A DNA stretch of 35,010 nucleotides, taken from assembly GCA_022340755.1 (NCBI GenBank), contig JAJDNI010000191.1, positions 1-35,010 of the forward strand. Reading direction: 5' to 3'. Source of the stretch: Gemmatimonadota bacterium (GTDB lineage: Bacteria; Gemmatimonadota; Gemmatimonadetes; Longimicrobiales; Gaopeijiaceae). The notes beneath the pieces were generated by a model. That model was not told the DNA's origin. It made no database searches and saw only the letters and a list, made by a program, of their open reading frames with translations. The translations under genes were made by a program, and so were the position numbers. Below, piece after piece: positions 7,704-14,629 of the stretch (positions are counted from its first letter, which is position 1; every line of letters starts with the position of its first letter).

Positions 7704-10700
7704 CTACCGCGTGCCCGCGGCAGGGAGCATGTGGCAGTCCGCGCAATTACGTCCCGGTACGTGGTCTACGCGGTCCCGGTGGCACACCAGGCACAGGGGG
7801 CGCTCTCGAGGCGCACCCCGTATGGCCTCCGGTGCGTTCTCGTGGCACCCCGACCCTCCGCAGCCGAGATGCGCCTGTCGGGTGTGTGCGCCGGGGACCG
7901 GCGCGTCGTGGCAGCGGGAGCAGTCCGCGCCCGGGTCGTGGTGCTGTGCGTGGCACCCCGAGCAGTCGGCCCCGTCGGCCGTGCTCAGGTCGTCTCGGCC
8001 CGTGTGGCAGACGGCACAGTCCATGTCCCAGTGGAAGCGATGCTCGAAGAGCAGGGTCCGGGTCGGACCATCCAGAGATCCGATGTGGATGTTCAACGTC
8101 CTCGTGACGGTGAACGACGTAGCGCGCACGTCCTCGATGTTGTGGCACCGCGTGCAATCGGCGACCAGCGGGGCTCGATGGTGGCACGCCCGGCAGCTCG
8201 ACAACGCCATGACGGTGAGGGTTCCATGGCCGGCCTGCGAACCATGGCAGGCGGTACACGCCACCGACGTGTGCGTCTCGTGGCGGAAGGCCAGGCTGCG
8301 GGGGGGACCCTGGATCGGCCGTCCGCCTGCCCACGACACCGGCTCCCCTCCGGCCGTGTGGCACGCCAGGCATTGCTCGCCGTTGCCGGGAACGCGGAAC
8401 GAATGCGGGAGGTGGCAGTGGATGCAGTCGCCGAGGAGGCTGGGCGCCAGGGTGGCATGGAACGGCGTAATGGACGCCGGGTCGCCGTGGCACTCACCCC
8501 CGGAGCAGGCGCGTACAGTCTGCGCGAGCCCTTGGCTCCGCCAGAGGTCGTGGCAGACGGCGCACACGGCGCCGTGGGGCTCGTCCACCGGCACGGGCTC
8601 GTCGAGGCAGTCCTGTGCCCGACGGGTGAGGCAGCGTCTATCTCCCGGTGGTATCGTGTCGCGAAGCTGGTACCAGCCGGCACCGGGGCCGCCGATGTCG
8701 GTCCCGGCGATCGTGACGGAGGCCATGGCGAGCCCCAGGCCCGCTGCCAGGACCGTCGCCAGCCTCGTCGCGTGCCCGCGTCGGCCCTCACCACCCTGGA
8801 AGCTCATTGCCAGCTGGGGCGAGACGACGGCGGGCGTCGTGGCGGGGACCTTCGTCGTGGCAGGGGCCGGAGGCGGCTCCGGCCCTGCGGACACGCCTCT
8901 CAGGATCGGGAACCGCTTTACGAGGATCACATACCCCAGGATCTCCGCCGCCACGATTCCGAAGGACACCGCGAACTCGGGAACGGCCGGGAAGTACGAC
9001 CACTCGGGGCCCGGGTCGAAGGCGAAGAGATAGGTCGAGAAGCGGTACAGCGCGCCCGCCAGGACCACCAGGATCGACATCCCCAACAGGTACCGAGCCC
9101 GCGCGGTTCTCCGGTGCAGGAGAAGTCCCAGCGCCGAGACCAGGAAGAGCGCCATCTCCCCGAAAAAGAGCAGCCCGTAGCCGTCGGAATGGGCGATCAG
9201 GCCCAACCTGCCCCGGTACCACAGGTCGGCGACCCGCAGCCCGACATACGTGAAGATCACCAGGGCCACGGGCACGGCCAGGCCGCGGAGCATCGGGGTC
9301 TCGAGGGGCCGCCTGAACACCCTCGCGGACAGGATGGACTCCATCGTCACCACGCCGTAGCCCATCGCCACGCATGATACCAGGAAGAGCAGCGGCAGGA
9401 GCGGGGTGTGCCAGAGGGGGTGCAGCTTGTGACCCGCCATGAGCATGAGGCTGCCCAGAGACGACTGGTGCATGGTGGGCAGGAGCAGGCCCACGGCGAT
9501 GAACACCGGCATGGCGCGCTCGACCTGCGGCGACAGCACCATGGCGATCTTCCTCAGCCCCGACACCTTGCTCTCACGCCAACCCGACAGGACGACGGGC
9601 GACACCTCGATCCAGAGAACGAGGGTGTAGAGCATGATGCAGAGGGCGACCTCGAGCAGGATCGAGTTGAAATTCCACTTCCAGAAGAAGAGCGGGATCT
9701 TGTAGAAGTTCCACGCCCTGCCGATGTCGATGAGAACGCTCAGACCGCCCAGTGTGTAGCCGAAGGCGCTCGTGACCAGCGCCGCCCGAACCAGGGGGTG
9801 GTAGCGGCCTCGGTTCGCCACGTAGACGAGGAGGGCGACCGCGTAGCCCCCGCAGGCAAGGGCGGTTCCGGTGACGACGTCAAAGGCGATCCAGAGACCC
9901 ATCGGATAGCCGTCGTTGAGATTCGTCGTCGCCCCAAGGCCCGCGGTGAAGCGCCACAACACGGCGATCACGCCCACCACCACCAACGCCGCCAGGAGCA
10001 GGAACGGCGAGGTCAGGAGTGGGCCACCCACAGGAGCGGACTCCTCCGTGTGATGGGTTGCCTTCTCCTCCTCCTGCAGCTTGCGGGTGCTGCGACGGAC
10101 CAAAGCCCCCAGAACCCCCAGCAATGCAAGGGGCGCCGCGAATCCGCGATAGAGGGCGTGCTGGATGCTCTCAGGCAGCGTCGCCACGGATTCTTCGCCG
10201 AGGTCGGGCAGCTTCAGGTCCGCGAAGGACACGCCCGCATGCGCGAGATAGAGCACCGACGTACCACCGCCGTCGTGCTCCCCGTAGATCTTCGGGTGGT
10301 ACAGCTCCGGGTGTGCCGCCATGCGGCGGCGAGCCTCGATGAGGAGCTCGTCTCGGTCACCGTAGGCCAGCGCACCCCTTCGGCACGCCTCCACGCAGGC
10401 GGGTTGGAGCCCCTGGGCCCGCCGCTCCGGGCACATCTGGCACTTGGCGAGATGGGGACGCGGCGTGTCCCACTCGAAGCGGGGCGTGTTGAATGGGCAG
10501 GAGATCTCGCAGTACCGGCACCCGACGCACAGGTCAGCGTTCCAGGTGACCGCTCCCTGCTCATCGATGCTCATTGCTCCCAACATGCACGCGCTTACGC
10601 AAGCGGGGTCGATGCAGTGCATGCACTGGACCTTCCGGAACCGCTCTCTCCCGTCCACCCAGAAGCGCCGGACGACGGTGAGGGCCGAGTACGTGAGCTC

Positions 10701-10919
10701 GGGGTCGTCGGAAAGGGCCAGGGCGGGGTCCCATCCGTTCTCCTCGGCGCACGCGACCGCGCACTGCCGACACCCGATGCACCGCGTCGAATCGTAGAGT
10801 ATCGCCTTGGAATCCCGAGGGATCCGGGGGGGCTTTCCCGCCCGGAGACGGCGGGGGACGAACAACGTCGTCGCCGCCGCTGCCAGCGTCTCGAGGGCCG
10901 TTCGCCTGGTGATGCTCAT
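7704..10919 (-). CDS. Three-domain fusion: four-cluster ferredoxin, NrfD/HybB quinone domain, 13-site multihaem cytochrome c
   Basis: A 1071-residue protein joining three subunits that are normally separate. Residues 1-27 look like a Tat signal (TRRTAL plus a hydrophobic stretch). Residues 47-179 hold four sets of cysteines for [4Fe-4S] clusters, HybA/NrfC-like (starting C47, C99, C131 and C160). Residues 255-670 form a NrfD/HybB-type membrane domain of about ten helices, the quinone-interacting module. A further hydrophobic segment at 718-738 leads to a C-terminal domain with 11 CxxCH motifs (786, 832, 850, 888, 909, 922, 968, 986, 1000, 1043, 1059) and two CX4CH sites (805, 1020). Family knowledge (Hyb, Nrf, Qrc, Geobacter Cbc4) points to electron exchange between menaquinone and periplasmic haems. 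No catalytic reductase or hydrogenase subunit is nearby. Neighbours are a 31-residue membrane protein upstream and a divergent MarR gene. Confidence 0.92.
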   Translation of the reverse strand: MSITRRTALETLAAAATTLFVPRRLRAGKPPRIPRDSKAILYDSTRCIGCRQCAVACAEENGWDPALALSDDPELTYSALTVVRRFWVDGRERFRKVQCMHCIDPACVSACMLGAMSIDEQGAVTWNADLCVGCRYCEISCPFNTPRFEWDTPRPHLAKCQMCPERRAQGLQPACVEACRRGALAYGDRDELLIEARRRMAAHPELYHPKIYGEHDGGGTSVLYLAHAGVSFADLKLPDLGEESVATLPESIQHALYRGFAAPLALLGVLGALVRRSTRKLQEEEKATHHTEESAPVGGPLLTSPFLLLAALVVVGVIAVLWRFTAGLGATTNLNDGYPMGLWIAFDVVTGTALACGGYAVALLVYVANRGRYHPLVRAALVTSAFGYTLGGLSVLIDIGRAWNFYKIPLFFWKWNFNSILLEVALCIMLYTLVLWIEVSPVVLSGWRESKVSGLRKIAMVLSPQVERAMPVFIAVGLLLPTMHQSSLGSLMLMAGHKLHPLWHTPLLPLLFLVSCVAMGYGVVTMESILSARVFRRPLETPMLRGLAVPVALVIFTYVGLRVADLWYRGRLGLIAHSDGYGLLFFGEMALFLVSALGLLLHRRTARARYLLGMSILVVLAGALYRFSTYLFAFDPGPEWSYFPAVPEFAVSFGIVAAEILGYVILVKRFPILRGVSAGPEPPPAPATTKVPATTPAVVSPQLAMSFQGGEGRRGHATRLATVLAAGLGLAMASVTIAGTDIGGPGAGWYQLRDTIPPGDRRCLTRRAQDCLDEPVPVDEPHGAVCAVCHDLWRSQGLAQTVRACSGGECHGDPASITPFHATLAPSLLGDCIHCHLPHSFRVPGNGEQCLACHTAGGEPVSWAGGRPIQGPPRSLAFRHETHTSVACTACHGSQAGHGTLTVMALSSCRACHHRAPLVADCTRCHNIEDVRATSFTVTRTLNIHIGSLDGPTRTLLFEHRFHWDMDCAVCHTGRDDLSTADGADCSGCHAQHHDPGADCSRCHDAPVPGAHTRQAHLGCGGSGCHENAPEAIRGAPRERPLCLVCHRDRVDHVPGRNCADCHMLPAAGTR

Positions 10920-11031
10920 GGTCGGTATCCGAAGTCGTGTCGGGGAGACTCATCGAGCCGGACTTCCGGCCCGGGACCGATACCTCGACAAACCCACCGG
11001 TGTCGTGAGGCGGCCGGTGGACCGGCCAGGC

Positions 11032-11127
11032 TCACTCGTTCGGAGACCGCGGGTGACCTGCGAAAAACAGGAGTCGCACCAGGCCGATCACCACGAGGAG
11101 CGCCACCGCGAAGGGGATGGTGGCCAT
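11032..11127 (-). CDS. 31-residue single-span membrane microprotein
   Basis: A short reading frame with an excellent ribosome site, GGAGGTGA, placed four bases before the ATG at 11127. It encodes a hydrophobic segment (residues 4-23, ending RLLFFAG) and a short polar tail, so it should be a one-pass inner-membrane peptide. It precedes the FeS-NrfD-multihaem gene by 112 bases on the same strand and probably shares its transcript. Small single-span subunits are common in respiratory complexes (CydX, CcoQ), and I infer a similar accessory role; no homologue is recognised. The frame is open up to an ATG at 11283, but the longer Arg-rich version has no ribosome site and would begin at or near the predicted transcription start. 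Confidence 0.6.
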   Translation of the reverse strand: MATIPFAVALLVVIGLVRLLFFAGHPRSPNE

Positions 11128-11287
11128 GGTCACCTCCAGCGGCGTCCCTCTCCGGGCCGTGTGTCCGGTCCGGCAGTTCCGCCTCGCACCGCGGCGTCGC
11201 GGGCGAGTCGGCCCGGAGAGGGTTCCACCGATATGCTTGGGAGACTCGGCTGCCGGACCGGTCGCCTTCACTGCTGAGGGCATTTAA

Positions 11288-11316
11288 TATTTACCGTCCA
11301 ACAACAGTTAACACAA
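11288..11316 (-). promoter_or_regulatory. Candidate promoter for the microprotein and fusion genes
   Basis: On the minus strand TTGTGT (11311-11316) and TAAATA (11288-11293) are 17 bases apart, resembling sigma-70 -35 and -10 boxes with three matches each. Transcription would start near 11281, giving a leader of about 155 bases before the microprotein. The match is moderate; placement in the only AT-rich stretch of the gap supports it. Confidence 0.35.
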
Positions 11317-11349
11317 GGTACGTATTTTCCCTTATCCGCCCCTACTCCA

Positions 11350-11366
11350 GAGGTGTCGGAAACCTC
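11350..11366. promoter_or_regulatory. Inverted repeat, candidate MarR operator
   Basis: GAGGT and ACCTC, perfect five-base arms with a seven-base spacer, lie about 82 bases before the MarR start codon and upstream of the candidate leftward promoter. The 17-base span is the size usually bound by a MarR dimer. Assignment is by position only. Confidence 0.3.
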
Positions 11367-11447
11367 ACCTCCCCATCATTATGTACGGGGGTTGAATGAC
11401 GACGGGCCCCCGCAATCGGCCTCTGCCCAGGGTCCCGGACCGGCATC

Positions 11448-12035
11448 ATGGCGAACGAAGACAAGCTGGCACTGCTTCAGCGCCTCATGGGTGCGTCCCA
11501 GGTCTACTGCTCGACGATGAGCAGCCTCCTGGAGCGCATGCTCGAGGAGGCGAGCGACACCCAGCTCGCTCTGTCCCAGTTGAAGCTCCTCATGCTCATC
11601 TCCCCCTCCCAGTACCGACTCAAGGTCACCGACGTGGCGGACTTCCTCGACGTCTCGAACGCGGCCGCGAGCCGCGCGATCGACAGGCTGGTGCAGAGGG
11701 GTCTCGTTCATCGGGCCATCGCGCCCGACAATCGTCGCGCCGTCGACCTCAGCCTCACGAACGAAGGCAAGGAGCTCATCCGGCATTTCCAGGAGCTTCG
11801 CGATCGGGAGGTGACACGCCTACTGGGAGACTATCCAGCGGATAAGCTACGTACGATGGCGCGTCTGCTGGATGAGGCTTCCGTGCTCATGCTCGACCTG
11901 GACGAGGCGGCAGAGCAGCAATGCCTCCGCTGCGACGTGCACTTCCGCCGGGGGTGTGTGCTCCGGGAAGTGCTGGGGAGGGACTGCGAGACACGAACCG
12001 CCCTGTTCGAGACTCCGAGGGATGCGGAGCGTTGA
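11448..12035 (+). CDS. MarR-family regulator with C-terminal cysteine cluster
   Basis: A 195-residue winged-helix regulator. The central part (about 40-110) carries the MarR DNA-binding region, with recognition helix around NAAASRAIDRLVQRG and a wing around APDNRRAVDLSLT. After the usual dimerisation helices there is an extra tail with four cysteines, C159-x2-C162-x7-C170-x9-C180, in addition to C21 near the N-terminus. Such a cluster could bind an Fe-S cluster or metal, or form reversible disulphides, making this a candidate redox or oxygen sensor. It is transcribed divergently from the microprotein and FeS-NrfD-multihaem fusion genes and probably controls them and itself. It converges with the ArsR gene 14 bases further on. 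There is no strong ribosome site before the ATG at 11448, so the start is fairly but not fully certain. Confidence 0.85.
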   Translation: MANEDKLALLQRLMGASQVYCSTMSSLLERMLEEASDTQLALSQLKLLMLISPSQYRLKVTDVADFLDVSNAAASRAIDRLVQRGLVHRAIAPDNRRAVDLSLTNEGKELIRHFQELRDREVTRLLGDYPADKLRTMARLLDEASVLMLDLDEAAEQQCLRCDVHFRRGCVLREVLGRDCETRTALFETPRDAER

Positions 12036-12049
12036 CGTGGTGGGCTACG

Positions 12050-12343
12050 TCAGCAGTTGGCGGTTCGCACGCAGGAGAGAACCTTGAGGGCGCGGTCGTC
12101 GGCGATCCCGTAGTAGACGTGTACTCCGTCCTTGCGGCGGCTCAGGATCCCCTTGTCCCACATGGTCGTGAGGTGCTGCGAGGCCACCGCCTGCTCCACC
12201 TGGAGGGCTTCGTAGATCTGGGTGACCGTGCACTCACCGTCCTTCTCCAGCACGTCCAGGATCCGTAGCCGGAGCGGATGCCCAAGACAACGAAGCACGT
12301 GCGCCGTGTCCTCGACTGCCTCCTCCGTCAGGATCTGCTCCAT
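12050..12343 (-). CDS. ArsR/SmtB-family transcriptional repressor
   Basis: A 97-residue winged-helix protein with the typical ArsR layout: helix 3 segment LRCLGHPLRLRILDVL (17-32), a helix-turn-helix at about 42-66 (ALQVEQAVASQHLTTM) and the beta-wing around RRKDGVHVYYGI. Metal-binding ArsR proteins usually carry an ELCVCDL-type cysteine motif in helix 3. Here C19, C38, C90 and C97 are scattered, so the effector cannot be named; metals, sulfur species or redox state are all possible. It converges with the MarR gene. Its promoter shows two similar CGTT/AACG inverted repeats around the -35 box and the start site, which suggests autorepression. No efflux or detoxification gene follows it; the next minus-strand gene encodes the S46-distal cytochrome microprotein system beyond the convergent MarR gene. 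Confidence 0.88.
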   Translation of the reverse strand: MEQILTEEAVEDTAHVLRCLGHPLRLRILDVLEKDGECTVTQIYEALQVEQAVASQHLTTMWDKGILSRRKDGVHVYYGIADDRALKVLSCVRTANC

Positions 12344-12370
12344 CTCGCCCCCAGGATACGCACGACAACG

Positions 12371-12382
12371 CGTTAATCAACG
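12371..12382. promoter_or_regulatory. CGTT-N4-AACG inverted repeat, candidate ArsR operator 2
   Basis: CGTTAATCAACG lies at the expected transcription start, just downstream of the -10 box of the ArsR gene. It is closely similar to the repeat overlapping the -35 box at 12408-12418. Confidence 0.4.
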
Positions 12383-12387
12383 AAATA

Positions 12388-12416
12388 TAGATATTACTAT
12401 GTTACCACGTTGTCAA
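12388..12416 (-). promoter_or_regulatory. Promoter of the ArsR gene
   Basis: On the minus strand a consensus TTGACA (12411-12416) and TATCTA (12388-12393) are 17 bases apart, in a strikingly AT-rich stretch. The start site would be near 12381, about 38 bases before the ATG at 12343. Confidence 0.6.
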
Positions 12417-12418
12417 CG
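12408..12418. promoter_or_regulatory. CGTTG-T-CAACG palindrome, candidate ArsR operator 1
   Basis: A perfect 11-base palindrome that overlaps the -35 box of the ArsR promoter. Its centre is about 36 bases from that of the related repeat at 12371-12382. Confidence 0.45.
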
Positions 12419-12469
12419 GTGCCCGGAGGGCGGTCGCCGGGGGACCGGTCCTTGGCGCTGAAATCGGCT

Positions 12470-13294
12470 TCAGTTGGAGCGGTGGCGCCGAGAGACCTCG
12501 TCGAGGAGCTTCAGCTCGTCGGGTGTGAGCGAGGCCATCCCCTCGGCAGAGATCTTGTCCAGCACCGCATCGACGGCGTCGTAGAGTGACTTGTCCTCGC
12601 GGCGTCTCGGGGAGGCTGCGGCACGCGGGGCGTCGCCACGCTCCTCACCGGGAACAATGGCCATGCGCCGCGCCCGCACGGGCCGACCATGCCGCTGCAC
12701 CGACCGTCCCGGCCGCCACCTGCTCTTGAGATAGATGAAGCCGGTGATGAGACCGCCGACGTGCGCCATGTAGGCGACGCCCCCGCCGGAATCGGAGAGG
12801 GCACTCACCAGGTTGACCACGAAGAAGAAGGCCACCAGCCACTTCGCCTTCACGGGGAAGATGGCCCAGATGTAGATGGGCGAATCCGGCCAGATCATCG
12901 CGAAGGCCAGCATGACGCCGAAGACCGCCGCCGACGCTCCCACGATGGCGGCGGGCAGGAACACGTAGCTGAGCGCCACGCCGCCCAGGCCGCAGATCAC
13001 GTAGTACTTGAAGAACTCCCTGGACCCCCAGCGCTCCTCCAGCGGCGAGCCGAAGAAGAAGAGGGCCAACATGTTCACGGCGATATGCATGAACCCGCCG
13101 TGGACGAACATGTAGGTGAAGACGCCCCACGGCCGGATGAAGATCCGCGTCGGCTGGAAGGCGAACCAGTCGTAGATGAACGCCTTCCCCACCAGCAGCG
13201 TCACGCCGAACGCCACCGCGTTGGCGATAAGCAACCGCTTCACCACAGGGGTGAGCACGTTGCCGAAGCCGAAGGTGCGATACGTGTACGTCAT
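12470..13294 (-). CDS. Rhomboid-family intramembrane serine protease
   Basis: A 274-residue polytopic protein with all rhomboid signatures: HGGFMHIAVN (H70 and N74 of the oxyanion site), the nucleophile S121 in VGASAAVFG within one helix, and the catalytic base H178 in AHVGG in a later helix. Six membrane segments occupy about residues 17-190. The C-terminal 85 residues are soluble, Arg-rich and end in a predicted helical region (LYDAVDAVLDKI) of the sort seen as a short cytoplasmic tail in rhomboids of this group. Rhomboids cleave membrane-anchored substrates inside the bilayer; the substrate cannot be predicted. The ATG at 13294 is used; a TTG one codon earlier is also possible. The gene lies downstream of ddl, separated by a terminator-like hairpin. 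Confidence 0.92.
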   Translation of the reverse strand: MTYTYRTFGFGNVLTPVVKRLLIANAVAFGVTLLVGKAFIYDWFAFQPTRIFIRPWGVFTYMFVHGGFMHIAVNMLALFFFGSPLEERWGSREFFKYYVICGLGGVALSYVFLPAAIVGASAAVFGVMLAFAMIWPDSPIYIWAIFPVKAKWLVAFFFVVNLVSALSDSGGGVAYMAHVGGLITGFIYLKSRWRPGRSVQRHGRPVRARRMAIVPGEERGDAPRAAASPRRREDKSLYDAVDAVLDKISAEGMASLTPDELKLLDEVSRRHRSN

Positions 13295-13346
13295 CAACGC
13301 CTGGGTGCCGACGGGACATCGGAGGAACGGTTCAAACCCCCACGTC

Positions 13347-13371
13347 GGGGAGCAGGTTCCGGTCGCTCCCC
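13347..13371 (-). terminator. Terminator-like hairpin after ddl
   Basis: Perfect seven-base arms GGGGAGC and GCTCCCC (13347-13353 and 13365-13371). A second, competing stem (CCCC-N5-GGGG, 13337-13350) follows on the minus strand and ends in GTTTG. It begins 23 bases past the ddl stop and separates ddl from the rhomboid gene. Confidence 0.5.
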
Positions 13372-13393
13372 AAGACTAGCCCTCATAACACTC

Positions 13394-14410
13394 TTACGAG
13401 CCATCGCCCCTGATCCTTGCCGCCGCCAACGAGGCGATCCGATGGCACAGCTCCGGGAACCCGATCCCGGCCGCCCGGGCCGCCTTCGGCAGGAGGCTAT
13501 TGGCGGTCATCCCGGGAAGAGCGTTCGCCTCGAGGCACCAGGGACGCCAGCCCTCGTCCAGCATGAAGTCAACGCGCGAGAAGTCCCGCATGCGCAGGGC
13601 TCGATGAGCACGCAGGGCCAGCTCCTGCAGCTCCTCGGCCACGTGCGCCGGCAGATCCGCCGGAAACACCTCCCGGGCGAGGGCCGGCTGGTACTTGCAC
13701 TCGTAGTCGAACAGCTCGTGTGCCGGGATGATCTCCCCCACAGGCAGAGCCAGGTCTCCGAGGATGCCCACCGTGAGCTCGCGACCCGGAACGTAGCGCT
13801 CGAAGATAACGACGTCGTTCCAGCCTCGGCTTTCGTCGATGGCACGATCGAGCTCGCCATGATCGTGCGCCAGGGCCAGACGCAGCGAGGAGCCACCTCC
13901 CGACGCCTTAACGATGACCGGAAGGCCAAGAACGGCCTCGATCTCATCGATGTGGGCCTCTCCCGAGAGCCAATCGGGAGTGGGAACGCCCGCGTCGCGA
14001 AGCAGCCGCTTGGTGACGTCCTTGTCCATGGCAAGGGAGCACCCCAACCGGTCGCTTCCCGTATACGCGACCCCCGCGACGTCCAGGAGGCTCTGGATCG
14101 TACCGTCTTCGCCGGAGCCCCCGTGCAGAGCGAGAAAGAAGACGTCCACGCTTCCGACGGAGGCGTCCCTCGTCAACGCCACGGTGTGGCCCTCGTCCAG
14201 CCGCACCAGGTCGGCCTGGGACGGGGGAGCGGAGCTGACGCCTTCCGTCAGGAGGCGGGCCTCCTCCCCCGACGACAGCACGCCTCTCACGGTGTCCACC
14301 GCCACCACCTCATGGCCGGCGTCGCGGAGCGCCTGGGCGACCTGTGCTCCCGACGAGAGTGAAACCTCACGCTCGTCGGACGTGCCCCCCATCAGCACGG
14401 CGATCCTCAT
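13394..14410 (-). CDS. ddl: D-alanine--D-alanine ligase
   Basis: A 338-residue ATP-grasp enzyme that joins two D-alanines for the peptidoglycan precursor in the cytoplasm. The N-terminal domain starts with MRIAVLMGGTSDEREVSLSS, in which E15 corresponds to the D-Ala1-binding Glu of E. coli DdlB. The central ATP-grasp region shows the flexible loop KASGGGSSLRL and the FDYECKY segment. The metal-binding end reads LEANALPGMT in place of the more usual LEVNTLPGMT, keeping the Glu and Asn ligands. Length is normal for bacterial Ddl. The start at 14410 has GGAGG seven bases upstream and matches the family; the frame is open for 41 codons more. It stands alone, 219 bases after the TonB-domain lipoprotein gene. 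Confidence 0.95.
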   Translation of the reverse strand: MRIAVLMGGTSDEREVSLSSGAQVAQALRDAGHEVVAVDTVRGVLSSGEEARLLTEGVSSAPPSQADLVRLDEGHTVALTRDASVGSVDVFFLALHGGSGEDGTIQSLLDVAGVAYTGSDRLGCSLAMDKDVTKRLLRDAGVPTPDWLSGEAHIDEIEAVLGLPVIVKASGGGSSLRLALAHDHGELDRAIDESRGWNDVVIFERYVPGRELTVGILGDLALPVGEIIPAHELFDYECKYQPALAREVFPADLPAHVAEELQELALRAHRALRMRDFSRVDFMLDEGWRPWCLEANALPGMTANSLLPKAARAAGIGFPELCHRIASLAAARIRGDGS

Positions 14411-14629
14411 GATTCGACCTCCATGCGGCTCGGGTCCCGTCGTCTTGTGGTGCGCTTCCGGATTGGCCGGGTTGTAGAACTGATCGGCAAGGACCGCGCC
14501 AGGTGTGTCCGCGGCGATGGTCCCCGCCTTCATGACGCAGCTCTCCGGGTGAATCTTGAGAGGCTAGCTGGCGGGCGAGCGGGAGGCCAGGGGAGCCACA
14601 CCGCGAGGCGAGGAATCCGTCCGACGAGG

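Larger units (their letters stand above)
11128..11447. promoter_or_regulatory. Divergent regulatory region between microprotein/fusion genes and the MarR gene
   Basis: This 320-base gap separates the leftward cytochrome genes from the rightward MarR gene. The part nearest the microprotein is GC-rich without clear features. The part from about 11281 to 11400 is markedly AT-richer than its surroundings and contains a candidate minus-strand promoter, a GTTAAC palindrome (11307-11312) and a spaced inverted repeat. No coding sequence is supported here. Confidence 0.6.

Noticed and set aside
7563-9377. Long plus-strand open frame opposite the fusion gene
   Set aside because: Its residues are an Arg/Gly/Ala-rich shadow of a high-GC gene; the minus strand has clear FeS, NrfD and haem motifs.
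11128-11283. Arg-rich 52-codon extension of the microprotein
   Set aside because: No ribosome site; start would coincide with the predicted transcription start, whereas the ATG at 11127 has a perfect site.
9408-11399. 663-codon plus-strand open frame
   Set aside because: Antisense of the FeS-NrfD region; no domain, no ribosome site, composition typical of a shadow.
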